Source: Candidatus Poseidoniales archaeon (GTDB taxonomy: Archaea; Thermoplasmatota; Poseidoniia; Poseidoniales; Poseidoniaceae). Taken from it: a stretch of DNA of 63,102 bases. The notes below the pieces were generated by a model. It saw only the letters and a list, made by a program, of their open reading frames with translations, did no database searches and was not told the DNA's origin. Within the stretch, counting starts at the first letter, position 1; each line of letters opens with the position of its first letter. The stretch lies in the NCBI GenBank assembly GCA_003602475.1, contig QQSC01000005.1, positions 1 to 63,102 on the forward strand, read 5' to 3'. Positions 8,866 through 19,200 of this stretch are shown in pieces. Made by a program: the position numbers and the translations under genes.

Positions 8866-11388
8866 ATGGCAATTCAGCCAAAACCGGGTGTACAGGAACG
8901 CATCCTGTTGCACTTGTTGGATTATTCGGATTACAAGGACAGCATCGAGGTCCCGTTTGCTCTTTCGCAAATGGGGATTGCCAACGCCGTCGCCATAGCC
9001 CGGTCAAATGTACCACGAGCAATTGCTGGACTGAAAGATCAGGGGTCCTTGATTGAACGTCAAGCGCACGTCAAAGGCGTCTCACGAAAACGAAAAGCCT
9101 ACTTCTTGACCGATGGAGGCGTTGCTTTGGCCAACGAAACATGGCAGCGGCTTCGCTCGTTTCCACTTCGATGCATGTTGGACGACCAACTGGCAGAGAA
9201 CACCACGCTGGGAAGTGCCAAATCCGTCTTGCCTTTCGAGATGCGCCCGGTTGACATCATCAGGTACATGGACGAACAAGGCATGCTGGATGTCCGCAAC
9301 CTCAGCGAGGAATTGATTCAGAGAGACCTCTCCAAACATGTCGAAAAGCAGTTGGTTACATCGCTGGCAGATTTGCCTCGCCTTCGTCACTTCTACGGCC
9401 GAACATCTGAATTGGACAACATGGTCAATCTCTTGGACGCCCGCGCCACCACATTGCTCGTGCCTGGCATCGCTGGTATTGGCAAGACGACCATGGCTTC
9501 GAAACTGATTGAACAATTTGTACACCGACGCAATCTTCTGTACCACCGCTGTCAAGATTGGGAAGGCTCCAGGTCGTTCTTTGAATCCGTTGCTGATTGG
9601 TTTTCCAGCATGGGCGACTCGGATTTCGCAACCTACCTTGCAGCAACCCCCGTTCCCAATCCAGCCGACGCTGCTCGGCTGATGGTCGATGCACTCACCG
9701 GAACACCTGCATTGATGGTGGTGGATGATTTCCATAAGGTTGCAGATTTGGTCCTCCATCAAACATTCCAAGCCATGGCGTTGGCGTTGCTTGGCAGCGA
9801 AGAGAGCATCGGACTGGTGATCTTTTCACGCTCCTTCAAACCCGTGGTCCCTGCGAAGGACGCCGAAGGCCGTATCGCAAGCTTGGTTCTTCCTCTGGAC
9901 GGTTTGGACCCCGAATCTGGGCGCAAACTGCTTTCAAGTTTTGATGAATTGGCTGACGAACAATGGCTTCACATTCATGGTTTGTCACGAGGCCATCCCT
10001 TGGTGCTTGAACTCATCAACCGTGGTGCATCCGCCGGAGCCTACCACGAAACGCTTGAAAATTATGTCACGGTTGAAATTTTCTCCAAACTCACAGCCGA
10101 ACAGAAACGTGTGCTTTCTGCACTGGCCGTCTTCCGAGAGCCAGTGGGTCTTGAGGCGTTGGCTCGTCAGGAACTCGATACGGATGTGTTGGACACCCTC
10201 GTGGAGTCCGGTCTCGCCCGTAGAGCGGACTCTGATGCCTACGACGTCCACGACTTGATTCGTGAATTTCTCTTGCGCAGCATGGCTCCTTCCTTGAAAA
10301 AGGAATTCCACCAACGTTGCTCTGAATGGTACAAACAACATTCCGAGAATCAAGACCTTCTGATCGAACACATCTATCACTGCATTCAATCAGAACAACA
10401 TGAAGAAGCCTCGGAACTGGTTGTCAAGGACGGCAGAGCCCTCGTTTCCGTGGGTCATTTAGAATTGCTGGGCTTGATCGAACAAATCGACCTGTCCGAA
10501 TTGGCCCTTGATACGGTTCTGAACCTTTCTCAGTTGAAGGGCGAAATGATGGCTTTGCTGGGTCGATTCGACGATGCAGAGCACGTTCTTCAAGGTGCTT
10601 TCGACCAAACCGATGACACGTGCCTCATCCTCCGTGCCCAATTGCTTTCTTCGATGGCTGATGTGAGCAGAAAGCAAGGCAACAGCGATTTGGCTTTGAC
10701 TCGACACAAGCAGGCCTTGAAGCATTACGTTGAATTGAACGACGCTCTCTGGGCTTCTCGGACCTACAACAACATCGGGTACCTCCTTCGCCGAAAGAAG
10801 GAACGAAGCAAAGCCCTGGAGGCGTATGCTGAAGTTGAGGCGATACTCGACTCCAACCAAGATCCTACGTTGTTGGCAAGTCAAATCACCTTGGCACGAG
10901 CCCTGATCGATTTGGACGAGCTTGATCGGGCCAAGGTCCACGCCTTGACGGCCTACGAACAGACCCAAAACTGCGACGACCCCGGGCTTCATGCACGAGC
11001 CCAATCGGTTCTTGGGCGCTACTATGCCCGAATGAACCAAGCCGAACTTGCCATGTTCCACTACACTGCTGCCCTCGAAAGCATGAACGAAGCAGGCGAC
11101 CTGCAATCCTTGGTTGAAGTGACCATGTTGTTGGGCGGTGTTCTCCAAGACGCCGGGAAAACAGAAGAAGCCCTCGACCACTATCAACAGGCCTTGGTGG
11201 TTGCAGAAGCCAACGACATGCGAATGCAAATCGGTGAGCTTCTCACCAGAATTGGAGGAACTTCTTCGGTTCGACAAGAGCGAATGGAATACCTTCAACG
11301 CGCACTGTCAGTTTTCAGGGAATTGGGAGCTCGCTCAAGAATGAAGGAAGTCCAAACCATGGTTCATCGGGCCGTCATGGGCCGATGA
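8866..11388 (+). CDS. Winged-helix STAND-type ATPase with C-terminal TPRs
   Basis: The product is 840 residues. Residues about 9-95 form a winged-helix DNA-binding domain of MarR/ArsR type (AIARSNVPRAIAGLKDQGSLIER...KAYFLTDGG). A STAND/NB-ARC-like P-loop ATPase follows: Walker A GIAGIGKTT (201-209, Lys207), Walker B LMVVDD (Asp287, Asp288), then a winged-helix-like region near residues 400-470 (VHDLIREFLLRSM). From about 540 to 830 there are TPR repeats (YNNIGYLLRRKKERSKALEAY; LDHYQQALVVAEA). The layout resembles MalT/AfsR-like signal regulators, in which ligand or partner binding to the repeats releases the ATPase switch. It is cytosolic. It starts 20 bases after the beta-helix gene and converges on the pilin operon with one base between them, so it may control neighbouring surface genes (inference). 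Confidence 0.85.
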   Translation: MAIQPKPGVQERILLHLLDYSDYKDSIEVPFALSQMGIANAVAIARSNVPRAIAGLKDQGSLIERQAHVKGVSRKRKAYFLTDGGVALANETWQRLRSFPLRCMLDDQLAENTTLGSAKSVLPFEMRPVDIIRYMDEQGMLDVRNLSEELIQRDLSKHVEKQLVTSLADLPRLRHFYGRTSELDNMVNLLDARATTLLVPGIAGIGKTTMASKLIEQFVHRRNLLYHRCQDWEGSRSFFESVADWFSSMGDSDFATYLAATPVPNPADAARLMVDALTGTPALMVVDDFHKVADLVLHQTFQAMALALLGSEESIGLVIFSRSFKPVVPAKDAEGRIASLVLPLDGLDPESGRKLLSSFDELADEQWLHIHGLSRGHPLVLELINRGASAGAYHETLENYVTVEIFSKLTAEQKRVLSALAVFREPVGLEALARQELDTDVLDTLVESGLARRADSDAYDVHDLIREFLLRSMAPSLKKEFHQRCSEWYKQHSENQDLLIEHIYHCIQSEQHEEASELVVKDGRALVSVGHLELLGLIEQIDLSELALDTVLNLSQLKGEMMALLGRFDDAEHVLQGAFDQTDDTCLILRAQLLSSMADVSRKQGNSDLALTRHKQALKHYVELNDALWASRTYNNIGYLLRRKKERSKALEAYAEVEAILDSNQDPTLLASQITLARALIDLDELDRAKVHALTAYEQTQNCDDPGLHARAQSVLGRYYARMNQAELAMFHYTAALESMNEAGDLQSLVEVTMLLGGVLQDAGKTEEALDHYQQALVVAEANDMRMQIGELLTRIGGTSSVRQERMEYLQRALSVFRELGARSRMKEVQTMVHRAVMGR

Positions 11389-11389
11389 G

Positions 11390-11866
11390 TCATTCCACGG
11401 TCGTTGGTCTATCCAGGCCAATGCTGGTGACACCGTCTTCGTAAATCACCCAAATTCTGTCAACGCCTGCCAGCGGAATCAGTCCCTCATGAACGCCTCG
11501 CCCAGTTCCTGAAATGGGCACTTCCATGTCAAGAGGGCCTCCTTCGTCCATGAGAATCACTTCAGTGTCAGTTAATTCGACCCAAAACAAGGATTCGTCA
11601 GCTTCAGTAGGTCGCCACATCACTTCTTCTGCGTAACTCACGTTACCAAGGCGGCTGGCTTCATCGGCTCGTTCAACCGCCGCTGCGATGTCGTCCATGT
11701 TGGCCTGAATCGCCTCCTGATTCCATCGCAGTCTGGTGTTTGTTTCAATGTCCCACGCCCAAACGCTGAACATCGTCATCAGCATCACGCCCAGAAGGAA
11801 CGTGAAAATGTAACCCAGTTCGGTGGCAGCGGCTTGTACATCTCCGGTGATTCGTCGTCGCCTCAT
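11390..11866 (-). CDS. Small type IV pilin-like protein
   Basis: The product is 158 residues. A basic N-terminus (MRRRR) precedes a hydrophobic helix (about 14-35, ATELGYIFTFLLGVMLMTMFSVW) and an extracellular beta-rich domain, the arrangement of archaeal class III signal peptide pilins. ITGDVQAAATELG resembles the prepilin peptidase region but is not a textbook match. The ATG overlaps the stop of the upstream large pilin-like gene (ATGA), so translation is probably coupled. It is the last gene of a four-gene minus-strand operon and is probably a minor pilin or assembly subunit. Confidence 0.65.
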   Translation of the reverse strand: MRRRRITGDVQAAATELGYIFTFLLGVMLMTMFSVWAWDIETNTRLRWNQEAIQANMDDIAAAVERADEASRLGNVSYAEEVMWRPTEADESLFWVELTDTEVILMDEGGPLDMEVPISGTGRGVHEGLIPLAGVDRIWVIYEDGVTSIGLDRPTTVE

Positions 11867-14094
11867 GAGAGATCCCCCCTGGCTGTGACGTCAAGCATGG
11901 AAAGTTGAAGGGTGAATTCAATGACCTCTCCGTTGGTATGCCAAACGGCTTCAGCCGTTCCGTAACTCGGATCTGGCACCCAGCCAACATAATCGGTGAG
12001 TAAATCCAACCTGCCCGGATAGATGGTCCAGTCTTCGCTGGCATCAAGCCCAACAGCAGCGTGGTCGGCAATGGCGGTTCCATAAGGCTCACTCCAGCCC
12101 CGGCGAATTTCAAAAGCGGGAGCCGAAGCCAAGGAACGTCGATTTACCAATTCGATATCCAAGTCCAGGGCACCCCCACCGCTGATGCTGTCACTGGTTG
12201 GATGGAGCGACGGCACGGTGGCTGCAAATCTTGGTCCAGGACCGCCACGGTCTGACGGTGGTACGATGACGTAGGGCCGAAACTCGGGATGGTTTGTCAA
12301 CACAGCACCACCGCTGAAGGCCACTTCCATGCCTTCGACGGAGGAACTGAACGTGTAGGCCAATCTTGACAAATGGAAGGCCCATACCGTGCCAACAACA
12401 GCATGTGTTTCGAGGTCCGCACCACCGATGACCTCGATTTCAACACTGGAGGGGTGGGCTCCGCGAATCCAAGCCTGCTCCACATCAACAGCACTCCGTC
12501 CACCCATACGCTCCCAAGGTAGGTCGGTGGTCAACCAACCACTTGCTTGGGTGCCCACCGTTGTGCATCGTTCCTCTCCGTCGTGGGGGAGTTGATGGAC
12601 GCCGTGAGATCCAGCGGCTCGAGTGAGCCGAAGTGGATGGCCGTCAATGACCTGCAAGCTGGTGTTGCCCTGAGCCAATGCAACCGTACTGATTCGGTTG
12701 TCTGTAAGGAAGGAACCCGATGCATTTGTGGAACCGGTGGTGTTCCATTCAGTGACATAGCCCACCAACTCCACCCTCAATTGTTCTGAGGTAGCATCGG
12801 TCTTGATGAACACAAATTCACCACCTGAGAGGGCACCGGTGTCATGCGCTGGTACAATGTGATGCCCAACGGCTGAGTTTGTGCTGCTCAAGTTGTCCTC
12901 TGCAGACCAGAGCATCATGAGCGCTCCGTCTGCGATCAACACAGGTGCCCCTTGGGTGTTCTCGGGGGGCCAAGAAACGTGCTCCATGCCTCCAGGTTGA
13001 ACAGAGATGCCACTTCCAGTCCATGTGGCGGTGACCACCTCCTCTCCTGGATTGGTCAGTCGCAAGGTCCCTGGCTGTGCTGGAGGGGTAAAGGTGGTGC
13101 CCGTGTATTGGCCCGTGCTGGATGGCCATGGCGTGATACCAAGATCGGCACTGATGTTTCGAACAAACAACAAACGCGACGGAGCGCTTGTGGTGATGTA
13201 AACCACCGATGGGTCAGTGATGTTTACAGGGGCCACAAACGAGGTTCCAGTTCGCATGGTGCCATCGGGCAGGGCGAAGCCGATTGATGTCTCATCACCG
13301 ATGTCAATCTGGACTTGGTTGGCCGTTTTGCTCAGAATTTCAACGGTGTGATTGCCAGCAGGCATCGGAACAGCCCAAGCGTGTCCCTTGTCGTCAACGG
13401 GTTGGTGATCGTCCGGCAGCATAACGGTCGCTCCTGCTTCGCCTGTGAAGGCCAGCACCGTGAGCTCATGGGTTGAACGAAGGACGAGGTCTTCGTCTGA
13501 TGATAGAACAATCTCGGTCAATTCGTCAACTCGCAATTCACGTTCCTCAATCACATCAACGTCGTTGGACAGGATCAAGTCAACCGGGCCCAAGGGCATG
13601 GCAAGGCCGGGTAGGACCGATACGAGAACCGAATCAAGGTCGTTGTCGAGCGTGTAGGCATACGGGCGATTGACTCCTTGCCGCAAATCGGTGATGCAAA
13701 CAGCTTCCACCGGCGACTCAGCATGTCGAATCTCGACTTCATCGTCAAAATCCAGTGCACCACGTGCTCTGAGTTCTTGCCCCTCTTGCCAGGTGGCAGA
13801 ATACCACATTCCGCCTCTTAGGCTGTCCCAATTGAGGTTGCCATCAACTGGAATCAACTCGGCCGAGGTGGAATCTCCGGGCATGCCTCGTTCGCTGAGG
13901 GAATTGGTTTGTGATGCCAACAGCGTCATCTGAGCCGACATGTCATGTCGTTCAACCGAACCTTCCATCTCTTCGATAACCGGCATCATTGACACCATCA
14001 TCAGCCCAATGATGGACAAGACTCCCCCGAACAGCAACACCGTAGCTACCGCTGCTGATACCGCTTGCTCATCTCGACGCATGGCGCCGTTCAT
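11863..14094 (-). CDS. Very large type IV pilin-like surface protein
   Basis: The product is 743 residues. The N-terminus MNGAMRRDEQAVSAAVATVL has the charged segment and the [AV]-V-S hydrophobic start of archaeal type IV pilins; prepilin peptidase would cut near DEQ/AVS. The N-terminal helix (about 11-36) is followed by a long, Thr/Ser- and beta-rich ectodomain. Most archaeal pilins are 100-250 residues, so this is unusually large and may be a tip adhesin carried on a pilus (inference). The start overlaps the preceding stop as ATGA at 14091-14094, and its stop overlaps the next pilin gene in the same way. A second Met at residue 5 (14082) is also possible. Confidence 0.72.
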   Translation of the reverse strand: MNGAMRRDEQAVSAAVATVLLFGGVLSIIGLMMVSMMPVIEEMEGSVERHDMSAQMTLLASQTNSLSERGMPGDSTSAELIPVDGNLNWDSLRGGMWYSATWQEGQELRARGALDFDDEVEIRHAESPVEAVCITDLRQGVNRPYAYTLDNDLDSVLVSVLPGLAMPLGPVDLILSNDVDVIEERELRVDELTEIVLSSDEDLVLRSTHELTVLAFTGEAGATVMLPDDHQPVDDKGHAWAVPMPAGNHTVEILSKTANQVQIDIGDETSIGFALPDGTMRTGTSFVAPVNITDPSVVYITTSAPSRLLFVRNISADLGITPWPSSTGQYTGTTFTPPAQPGTLRLTNPGEEVVTATWTGSGISVQPGGMEHVSWPPENTQGAPVLIADGALMMLWSAEDNLSSTNSAVGHHIVPAHDTGALSGGEFVFIKTDATSEQLRVELVGYVTEWNTTGSTNASGSFLTDNRISTVALAQGNTSLQVIDGHPLRLTRAAGSHGVHQLPHDGEERCTTVGTQASGWLTTDLPWERMGGRSAVDVEQAWIRGAHPSSVEIEVIGGADLETHAVVGTVWAFHLSRLAYTFSSSVEGMEVAFSGGAVLTNHPEFRPYVIVPPSDRGGPGPRFAATVPSLHPTSDSISGGGALDLDIELVNRRSLASAPAFEIRRGWSEPYGTAIADHAAVGLDASEDWTIYPGRLDLLTDYVGWVPDPSYGTAEAVWHTNGEVIEFTLQLSMLDVTARGDLS

Positions 14095-15149
14095 CCGCTC
14101 ACCTCAATGCGTTGCAGGTCCATTTCAAGGAAGAGAGGTAAGCCTTGGTTGCTGACGGTTATGCCGTCGGAGCCGCTTGCCCTTTCATAGGGTGTAAAGC
14201 CAATGTACGTGTCAAGAGTTCCGGCGGCCCGCTGAACGGTGTAGTCGGTCAACCATGTTTCGTGATACTGAGGGGTGACCACGGCATGAAGGGCATTGAA
14301 CACGTTAAATCGCACGTTGTACGCTTCACCGGTAAACAGCATCATCGGTCCTTGCGAAACGAATTCAATGCCGATGTTGCTACCGCTCCCCACTGACCCT
14401 TCCGTGACCGCATCGGTCAGCAGGATGGAGAGCCGCAATTCATCGTTGGCCATTCTGTCGAATTCAACCATGGGCATCTGTGTCACGTCCCACGCTCCGT
14501 TTGGAAAGCGCTCTCCGCGGGCGTTGTTCATCAGCACGATGTCATGTTGACCTTGACCCAACGACGTTGTGACTTGGAGTCCAGAAAGTGAAATGTCTAC
14601 CGAACGATGCAACTGTTCGCCGATTTCATCGTACACCGTGACGATCATCCAATGGCTCGAATAGGCGTCATGTTCAATGAGAATTTCCTGATGATCAGCC
14701 TCCAGTGTGGTGTTGAACATCCCGTTTGGGTGCTCAATCGTGAGGCTTCGCGCGGTTTCATTGGCAGACAGGAGGCCAATGACCGTATCGTTGACATGCC
14801 TCACACTGATCCGTTCGGTCGAGGTCAAATCTGCAGCAATGGTCCACGTTTCCACGTTTTGAACCGACAAGATCGATGTGGATTGAATCGCCAACGTGTT
14901 TCTAAATCCTGTTCCATCCGGAGCATTTCCTGCAACTTGCAAGCGGTCCTCCAGTCGGTCGGCGATCCCCGTTGCGGAATTCCAGTTGGTGTTGTCTTCA
15001 AAATCTGAGAGGTACGGGTTGAGAAACACCCACACACCCCCCATGATGGTAATGACCATGGCAAGAAGCATCACCACGCCGAGGACTTCACTTACGCCAC
15101 GCTCATCGGCATCCAGCCGTTGACGAGCGGTTTGACGGCGCCGGCGCAT
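14091..15149 (-). CDS. Type IV pilin-like protein (SEVLGVVMLLAM type)
   Basis: The start at 15149 is chosen because its ATG forms a TGATG overlap with the stop of the metallo-beta-lactamase gene; a GTG at 15164 would add five residues. The product is 352 residues. After a basic leader, DADERGVSEVLGVVMLLAMV is the classic euryarchaeal pilin/archaellin-like motif (compare RGVSxVIGxILMxA), with cleavage expected near the ERG/VSE junction, followed by a hydrophobic helix to about residue 43. The rest is a beta-rich ectodomain. It is the first of three consecutive pilin-like genes, which probably build one surface filament or pseudopilus. Confidence 0.78.
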   Translation of the reverse strand: MRRRRQTARQRLDADERGVSEVLGVVMLLAMVITIMGGVWVFLNPYLSDFEDNTNWNSATGIADRLEDRLQVAGNAPDGTGFRNTLAIQSTSILSVQNVETWTIAADLTSTERISVRHVNDTVIGLLSANETARSLTIEHPNGMFNTTLEADHQEILIEHDAYSSHWMIVTVYDEIGEQLHRSVDISLSGLQVTTSLGQGQHDIVLMNNARGERFPNGAWDVTQMPMVEFDRMANDELRLSILLTDAVTEGSVGSGSNIGIEFVSQGPMMLFTGEAYNVRFNVFNALHAVVTPQYHETWLTDYTVQRAAGTLDTYIGFTPYERASGSDGITVSNQGLPLFLEMDLQRIEVSG

Positions 15150-16024
15150 CACGATTTGCCACACCTGTTGCTCTCATTTAGCCCTTGACCTTCATGCTCT
15201 GTTCGAACCGCCATTGCTTGGGGGGCTTGAATGCCATCATGCTCGCCCCTGTCCGCTCCGATGTAGTGGGAAAATTCGGGTCCATCTTGGGTCGAGATGG
15301 TGAGGTCTCCCGAAAACACTTCCTCGATGTAATACAGTACGGTGGACTCAGCGATGTGGGGTTGGTTGTTTTTTTGACTCAAGTGGGTCAACACCACACT
15401 GCGAGTGTCTTGGGTGCAAACTTCGGCCAAAAATTGGCCGGTTTGGTCGTTGGACAAGTGGCCTCCCGGACCTGAGATTCGGTCCTTGAGGGACCGGGGG
15501 TACGGTCCGTTGAGCAATCGTCGTTCATCGTAATTCGCCTCAACGGAAATGTGTTCGCAGCCCCGAACATGACGAACGAGTTCGTCGGTGAAGGTTCCCA
15601 GGTCGGTGATAATGGCGGCACGCTCACCATTGTGGCTGGCCACGAAAGCCACGTTATCGGAACCGTCATGGGGAACTGGGACCGGGAGGACGCTCAGGTC
15701 GTCACCAATCCGTATCAAATCCAGCGATTCAAAAAACGTGGTATGCTCGGGATTCAACCCCAGTTCCAGCGACGTTCTTTCGTTGGCGAGGACCTGAAGT
15801 TGCCATTTGTTTTGCACAACCGCAGCCCCCCCACCATGGTCACCATGGTGGTGAGTGATCAACACGCAATCAATGTCTTCGGGTGAGAGGTTCATCAGTG
15901 CAAGTCGTTTTTTGAGTTGCACGCCACTGAAGCCCTGATCGATCAGCACATTGACCTTCGGTGTGGAGAGCAGCGTGGCGTTGCCACGGCTCCCCGTTCC
16001 GAGGTGCGTGATGGTCATGGGCAT
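15149..16024 (-). CDS. WalJ/YycJ-like metallo-beta-lactamase-fold hydrolase
   Basis: The product is 291 residues from the Met at 16024 (MPMTITHLGTGSRGN); the longer frame adds residues unlike the family. The GTGSRGN start, the zinc-ligand motif THHHGDHGGG, the downstream PVPHDG, ITDLGTF and LTHLSQKNN elements match the small MBL-fold family that includes WalJ (YycJ) and other YhfI-like hydrolases, several of which are nucleases or phosphodiesterases. The substrate is not evident. It is cytosolic, with no signal peptide. It is the first gene of an operon and is coupled by TGATG to the pilin-like genes. It is divergent from the calcium-repeat protein gene across about 180 bases. Confidence 0.8.
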   Translation of the reverse strand: MPMTITHLGTGSRGNATLLSTPKVNVLIDQGFSGVQLKKRLALMNLSPEDIDCVLITHHHGDHGGGAAVVQNKWQLQVLANERTSLELGLNPEHTTFFESLDLIRIGDDLSVLPVPVPHDGSDNVAFVASHNGERAAIITDLGTFTDELVRHVRGCEHISVEANYDERRLLNGPYPRSLKDRISGPGGHLSNDQTGQFLAEVCTQDTRSVVLTHLSQKNNQPHIAESTVLYYIEEVFSGDLTISTQDGPEFSHYIGADRGEHDGIQAPQAMAVRTEHEGQGLNESNRCGKS

Positions 16025-16175
16025 GCTTGGATACCCAGCGCGGGAACCACTTGAACACACCGCCCTGTCGGATGAATAAGCGATGATTTGAAGTCCATTT
16101 TCATCAATTCGGATAGGGGTGTGTATGAACATTGTTCCATCAGCCTCATAAGCAAACTTTCCAAGACACAGAAGA

Positions 16176-16190
16176 GCGAAGTCTTCGCTT
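16176..16190 (+). promoter_or_regulatory. Hairpin in the leader of the calcium-repeat gene
   Basis: AGCGAA (16176-16181), a three-base loop GTC, and TTCGCT (16185-16190) form a perfect six-base stem that ends 15 bases before the ATG at 16206. The sequence TTTATGGGG follows it. It may be an operator palindrome or a leader RNA hairpin for the divergent region between the MBL and surface-protein genes. No function is demonstrated. Confidence 0.3.
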
Positions 16191-16205
16191 TATGGGGTCA
16201 CCGGC

Positions 16206-19200
16206 ATGCGACGAAGTCAAACCGCCTTGCTGACAACCATCGCTGTCGTGTCCAGTTTGCTGTTCATGTCACAATTCCCAGCCATCTCAAGTGTTGCCAA
16301 CATCCACCCGGATGACACCGATGGCTCACCGCCCCCGAACACGGACTCTGATGGGGACATGATTCCCGATGTGCACGAAACCCTGTTTGAAGAATGGATG
16401 AACTGGACGGCTGTTGACGGGAGAGATGTTGTGATCAAAGGGTTGGACAAAAACAACGCTTCCGATGCCTACGTGGACCTTGATCGGGACGGACTTAACG
16501 CCACAGAAGAATTTTGCTGGCCGTATCCTGCCAATTGCACACAACCAGGTTTTCCAAGAGGATTGACAGGGGAACTTGATGAAAACAACGACCGAGTCTA
16601 CCTTGACCCTCGTTTGTCCGACACCGATGGCGATGGGATGCCCGATGGGTATGAAGCGTACATGTGCCAACGAATCGGCGGTTTTGACACGGCAACACTG
16701 CGCTACTTGTGTCCTTCGTTCAACCCTCTGAACGCTTCCGACTTGACGCTCGATGGCGACAACGACGGGTTTGATGTCGATCGAGACGGTATTATGACCC
16801 TTTCAGAGCGCTTCACGGCCCCAGAGGAGTACGCTCACGGGACACCCGACACCTACACGCCAGAACTTGACGGATTGTGGTGCCATGCCACACTGCCAGA
16901 AGGATCGTCGCTCAAGGTTTGGCCTTACATCCCAACGGGTGCCAATGCCACCTTCCAGAACCTTCTCCCGGCTTGCACCAGCAACGCCACATTCCCAGTG
17001 GGTGAAGATCTGTGGCTTGGTACGGACCCGCTTCTTGACGATTCAGACCGTTACAACTGGGATGGTTTCTCTGTGCGGCCGCTCTATCCATCGTTCGGAG
17101 ACGGAATCCCTGACGGTTGGGAAGCCCACTTCGGTCTTGATCCACTCAATCGGTCCAACGCCTTGCTCGATTCGGATCAAGACGGTTGGGATGCGAACAG
17201 GGACGGTTTCATTTCTGCAGACCTTTCGAGAACCTCCACCGCCATGACGCTGGGCGAGGCTCTTTCAACGCTTCAGGAGTATCTCGTTCACGAAGATGGA
17301 GGGAACACCGTATATCCCGGCCTCAAGAACACCGAACTGGGCACAGACGGGGATGTCACTGTTCATCCGCTGATTTATGACAGCACCGAAAACGACCCGT
17401 CCGTCCTTCACCACGACATCAGGTCACTTGACCATTCCAACGGGGATTTGTACGTGACCACACGCTACGGTGTGTCCATCATCGACCTCACGGAGAACAC
17501 TTCACGGCATTCGTCCATGGTCCAGGGTGTTGATATCATGGCCTCCACTCTTCTGTCAGCGGACGGTCAGTCCTACGCAATGGTCATGGCCACAAGCGTT
17601 GGCATGGTGGTTTCACCCCTTCAAGCCGATGGCCAGTTGGCTGAAGCATCCGATTGGACTTGGGCTCTGGGGCCGAAAATCACCGCCATGACCGTGCTTC
17701 ATGGCACCGACGGTGACGCTCAATTGCTGGGGTTGGGGCACGCAGGTGCAGGCATGGTCGTTGAGGTGGATGGCGCTGGTCAGTTGTCGGCAAGCCACGA
17801 TGTCGGAACCGGCATCGTCGAAGCACTTGCGGCCGCCAATGCCTCGGTTACGGCTTTGGATCATGGGTCCGCAGCAGGAACGACACTCACCCTCTACGTG
17901 GGGACCGACCGGGGGATGCTGGTTGTTGACACCCCCTCTGCTCGCGACGAAGCCACCGGACTTTGGCGTTTCTTTTACACCACCGAATCGGTGAGCATCA
18001 CGGCCAACGTGGATGAACTTCGCCCACTGCCTTTGGGCACCACGGGCAACCCTGCGGAAGTGCGGGATTTGGTGCTTGAAGGACCAAGTGAGAACAACGC
18101 CCAAGCGTTGTGGTTCGGTACGCCTTTCGGCCTTCACAAGATGAACCTCAACGATGGCACCATCTCTCACAGTGGCTTGCTTACCCATCCCGGGGTCGAT
18201 GGTCAGTTGGCACGGGAGAGCAACAGCATCCGGAGCATCCACCCGACCGGGGACGAACTTCTCATCGGTTCTTCTTGGGGCCTATGGGCCGTCGCAGGCG
18301 ATTATACTGCGGTTTACGGGGTTCAGGACCAAACGTGGATACCTGGTGACATCACGACTGTTCTATCGGTTGACATTGATGGCCAAACAACCGTGTTTGC
18401 GGGTTCTTCTCCCGGTCAATATGCCAATCTCCGATTGATGGACCCTGGTGCGAACGATTCGGACGCCGATGGGATGCCCGATGGCTGGGAAGTCGTGCAC
18501 GGCCTTGACCCCACGGACCCCTGGGACGCCCTTTACGACACGGACAGCGACGGTCTGGACCTCGATCAGAACGGCGACATGAACCTTGAACGCCTATGGA
18601 CCAACCTTGATGAATTTCGATACAGTGCCTCCACGCCTCAAGGGTACAACTCAACCGACCCAAGGGTGGGCGATACCGACGGGGACGGTCTGACCGACGG
18701 GTCAGAGTATTTCGGCTTCTTCTACGATGTCAGCACGTTATGGTGCCATTACTCCGTTCAAATGGAATACATTTGCGGCGATTCAGCTGGCCAAGCAGCC
18801 AACGCCACGTACCTTGCCGTAGCCAACATTGACGCTTCATTGGACCCTACAAACCACGATTCCGACCAAGATGGGATGCCAGACGGCTGGGAAATTGAAC
18901 ACCGACGTTGGGTTGGCTCGACCTTTAGCGGCGGCAACAACTGGACACTGGATCCACTTCGCGCTGACGATGCATCATGGGATGCTGATGGGGATGGCTT
19001 GGCCAACCTGTGTGAATACCAATGGTCCATCGTTCGTGACATGGCAGCCAATGGTGACTTGTTCGAAAGTCACGGGGAAGCCTCTGCTTCAGCGGCGTTG
19101 TGGTCGGTAGCCGACCCCAACAACGTTGATTCTGACGGAGATACACTCCCAGACGGGTGGGAATCCAAAGGGTTGTGTTCTTGGGACCCGAGCCGTCAAG

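Noticed and set aside
10459-11298. 279-residue open frame on the minus strand
   Set aside because: It is the complement of the TPR region of the STAND ATPase; composition is low-complexity and no domain is recognisable.
17613-18242. 209-residue open frame on the minus strand
   Set aside because: It is antisense to the propeller segment of the calcium-repeat protein and shows no coherent motif.
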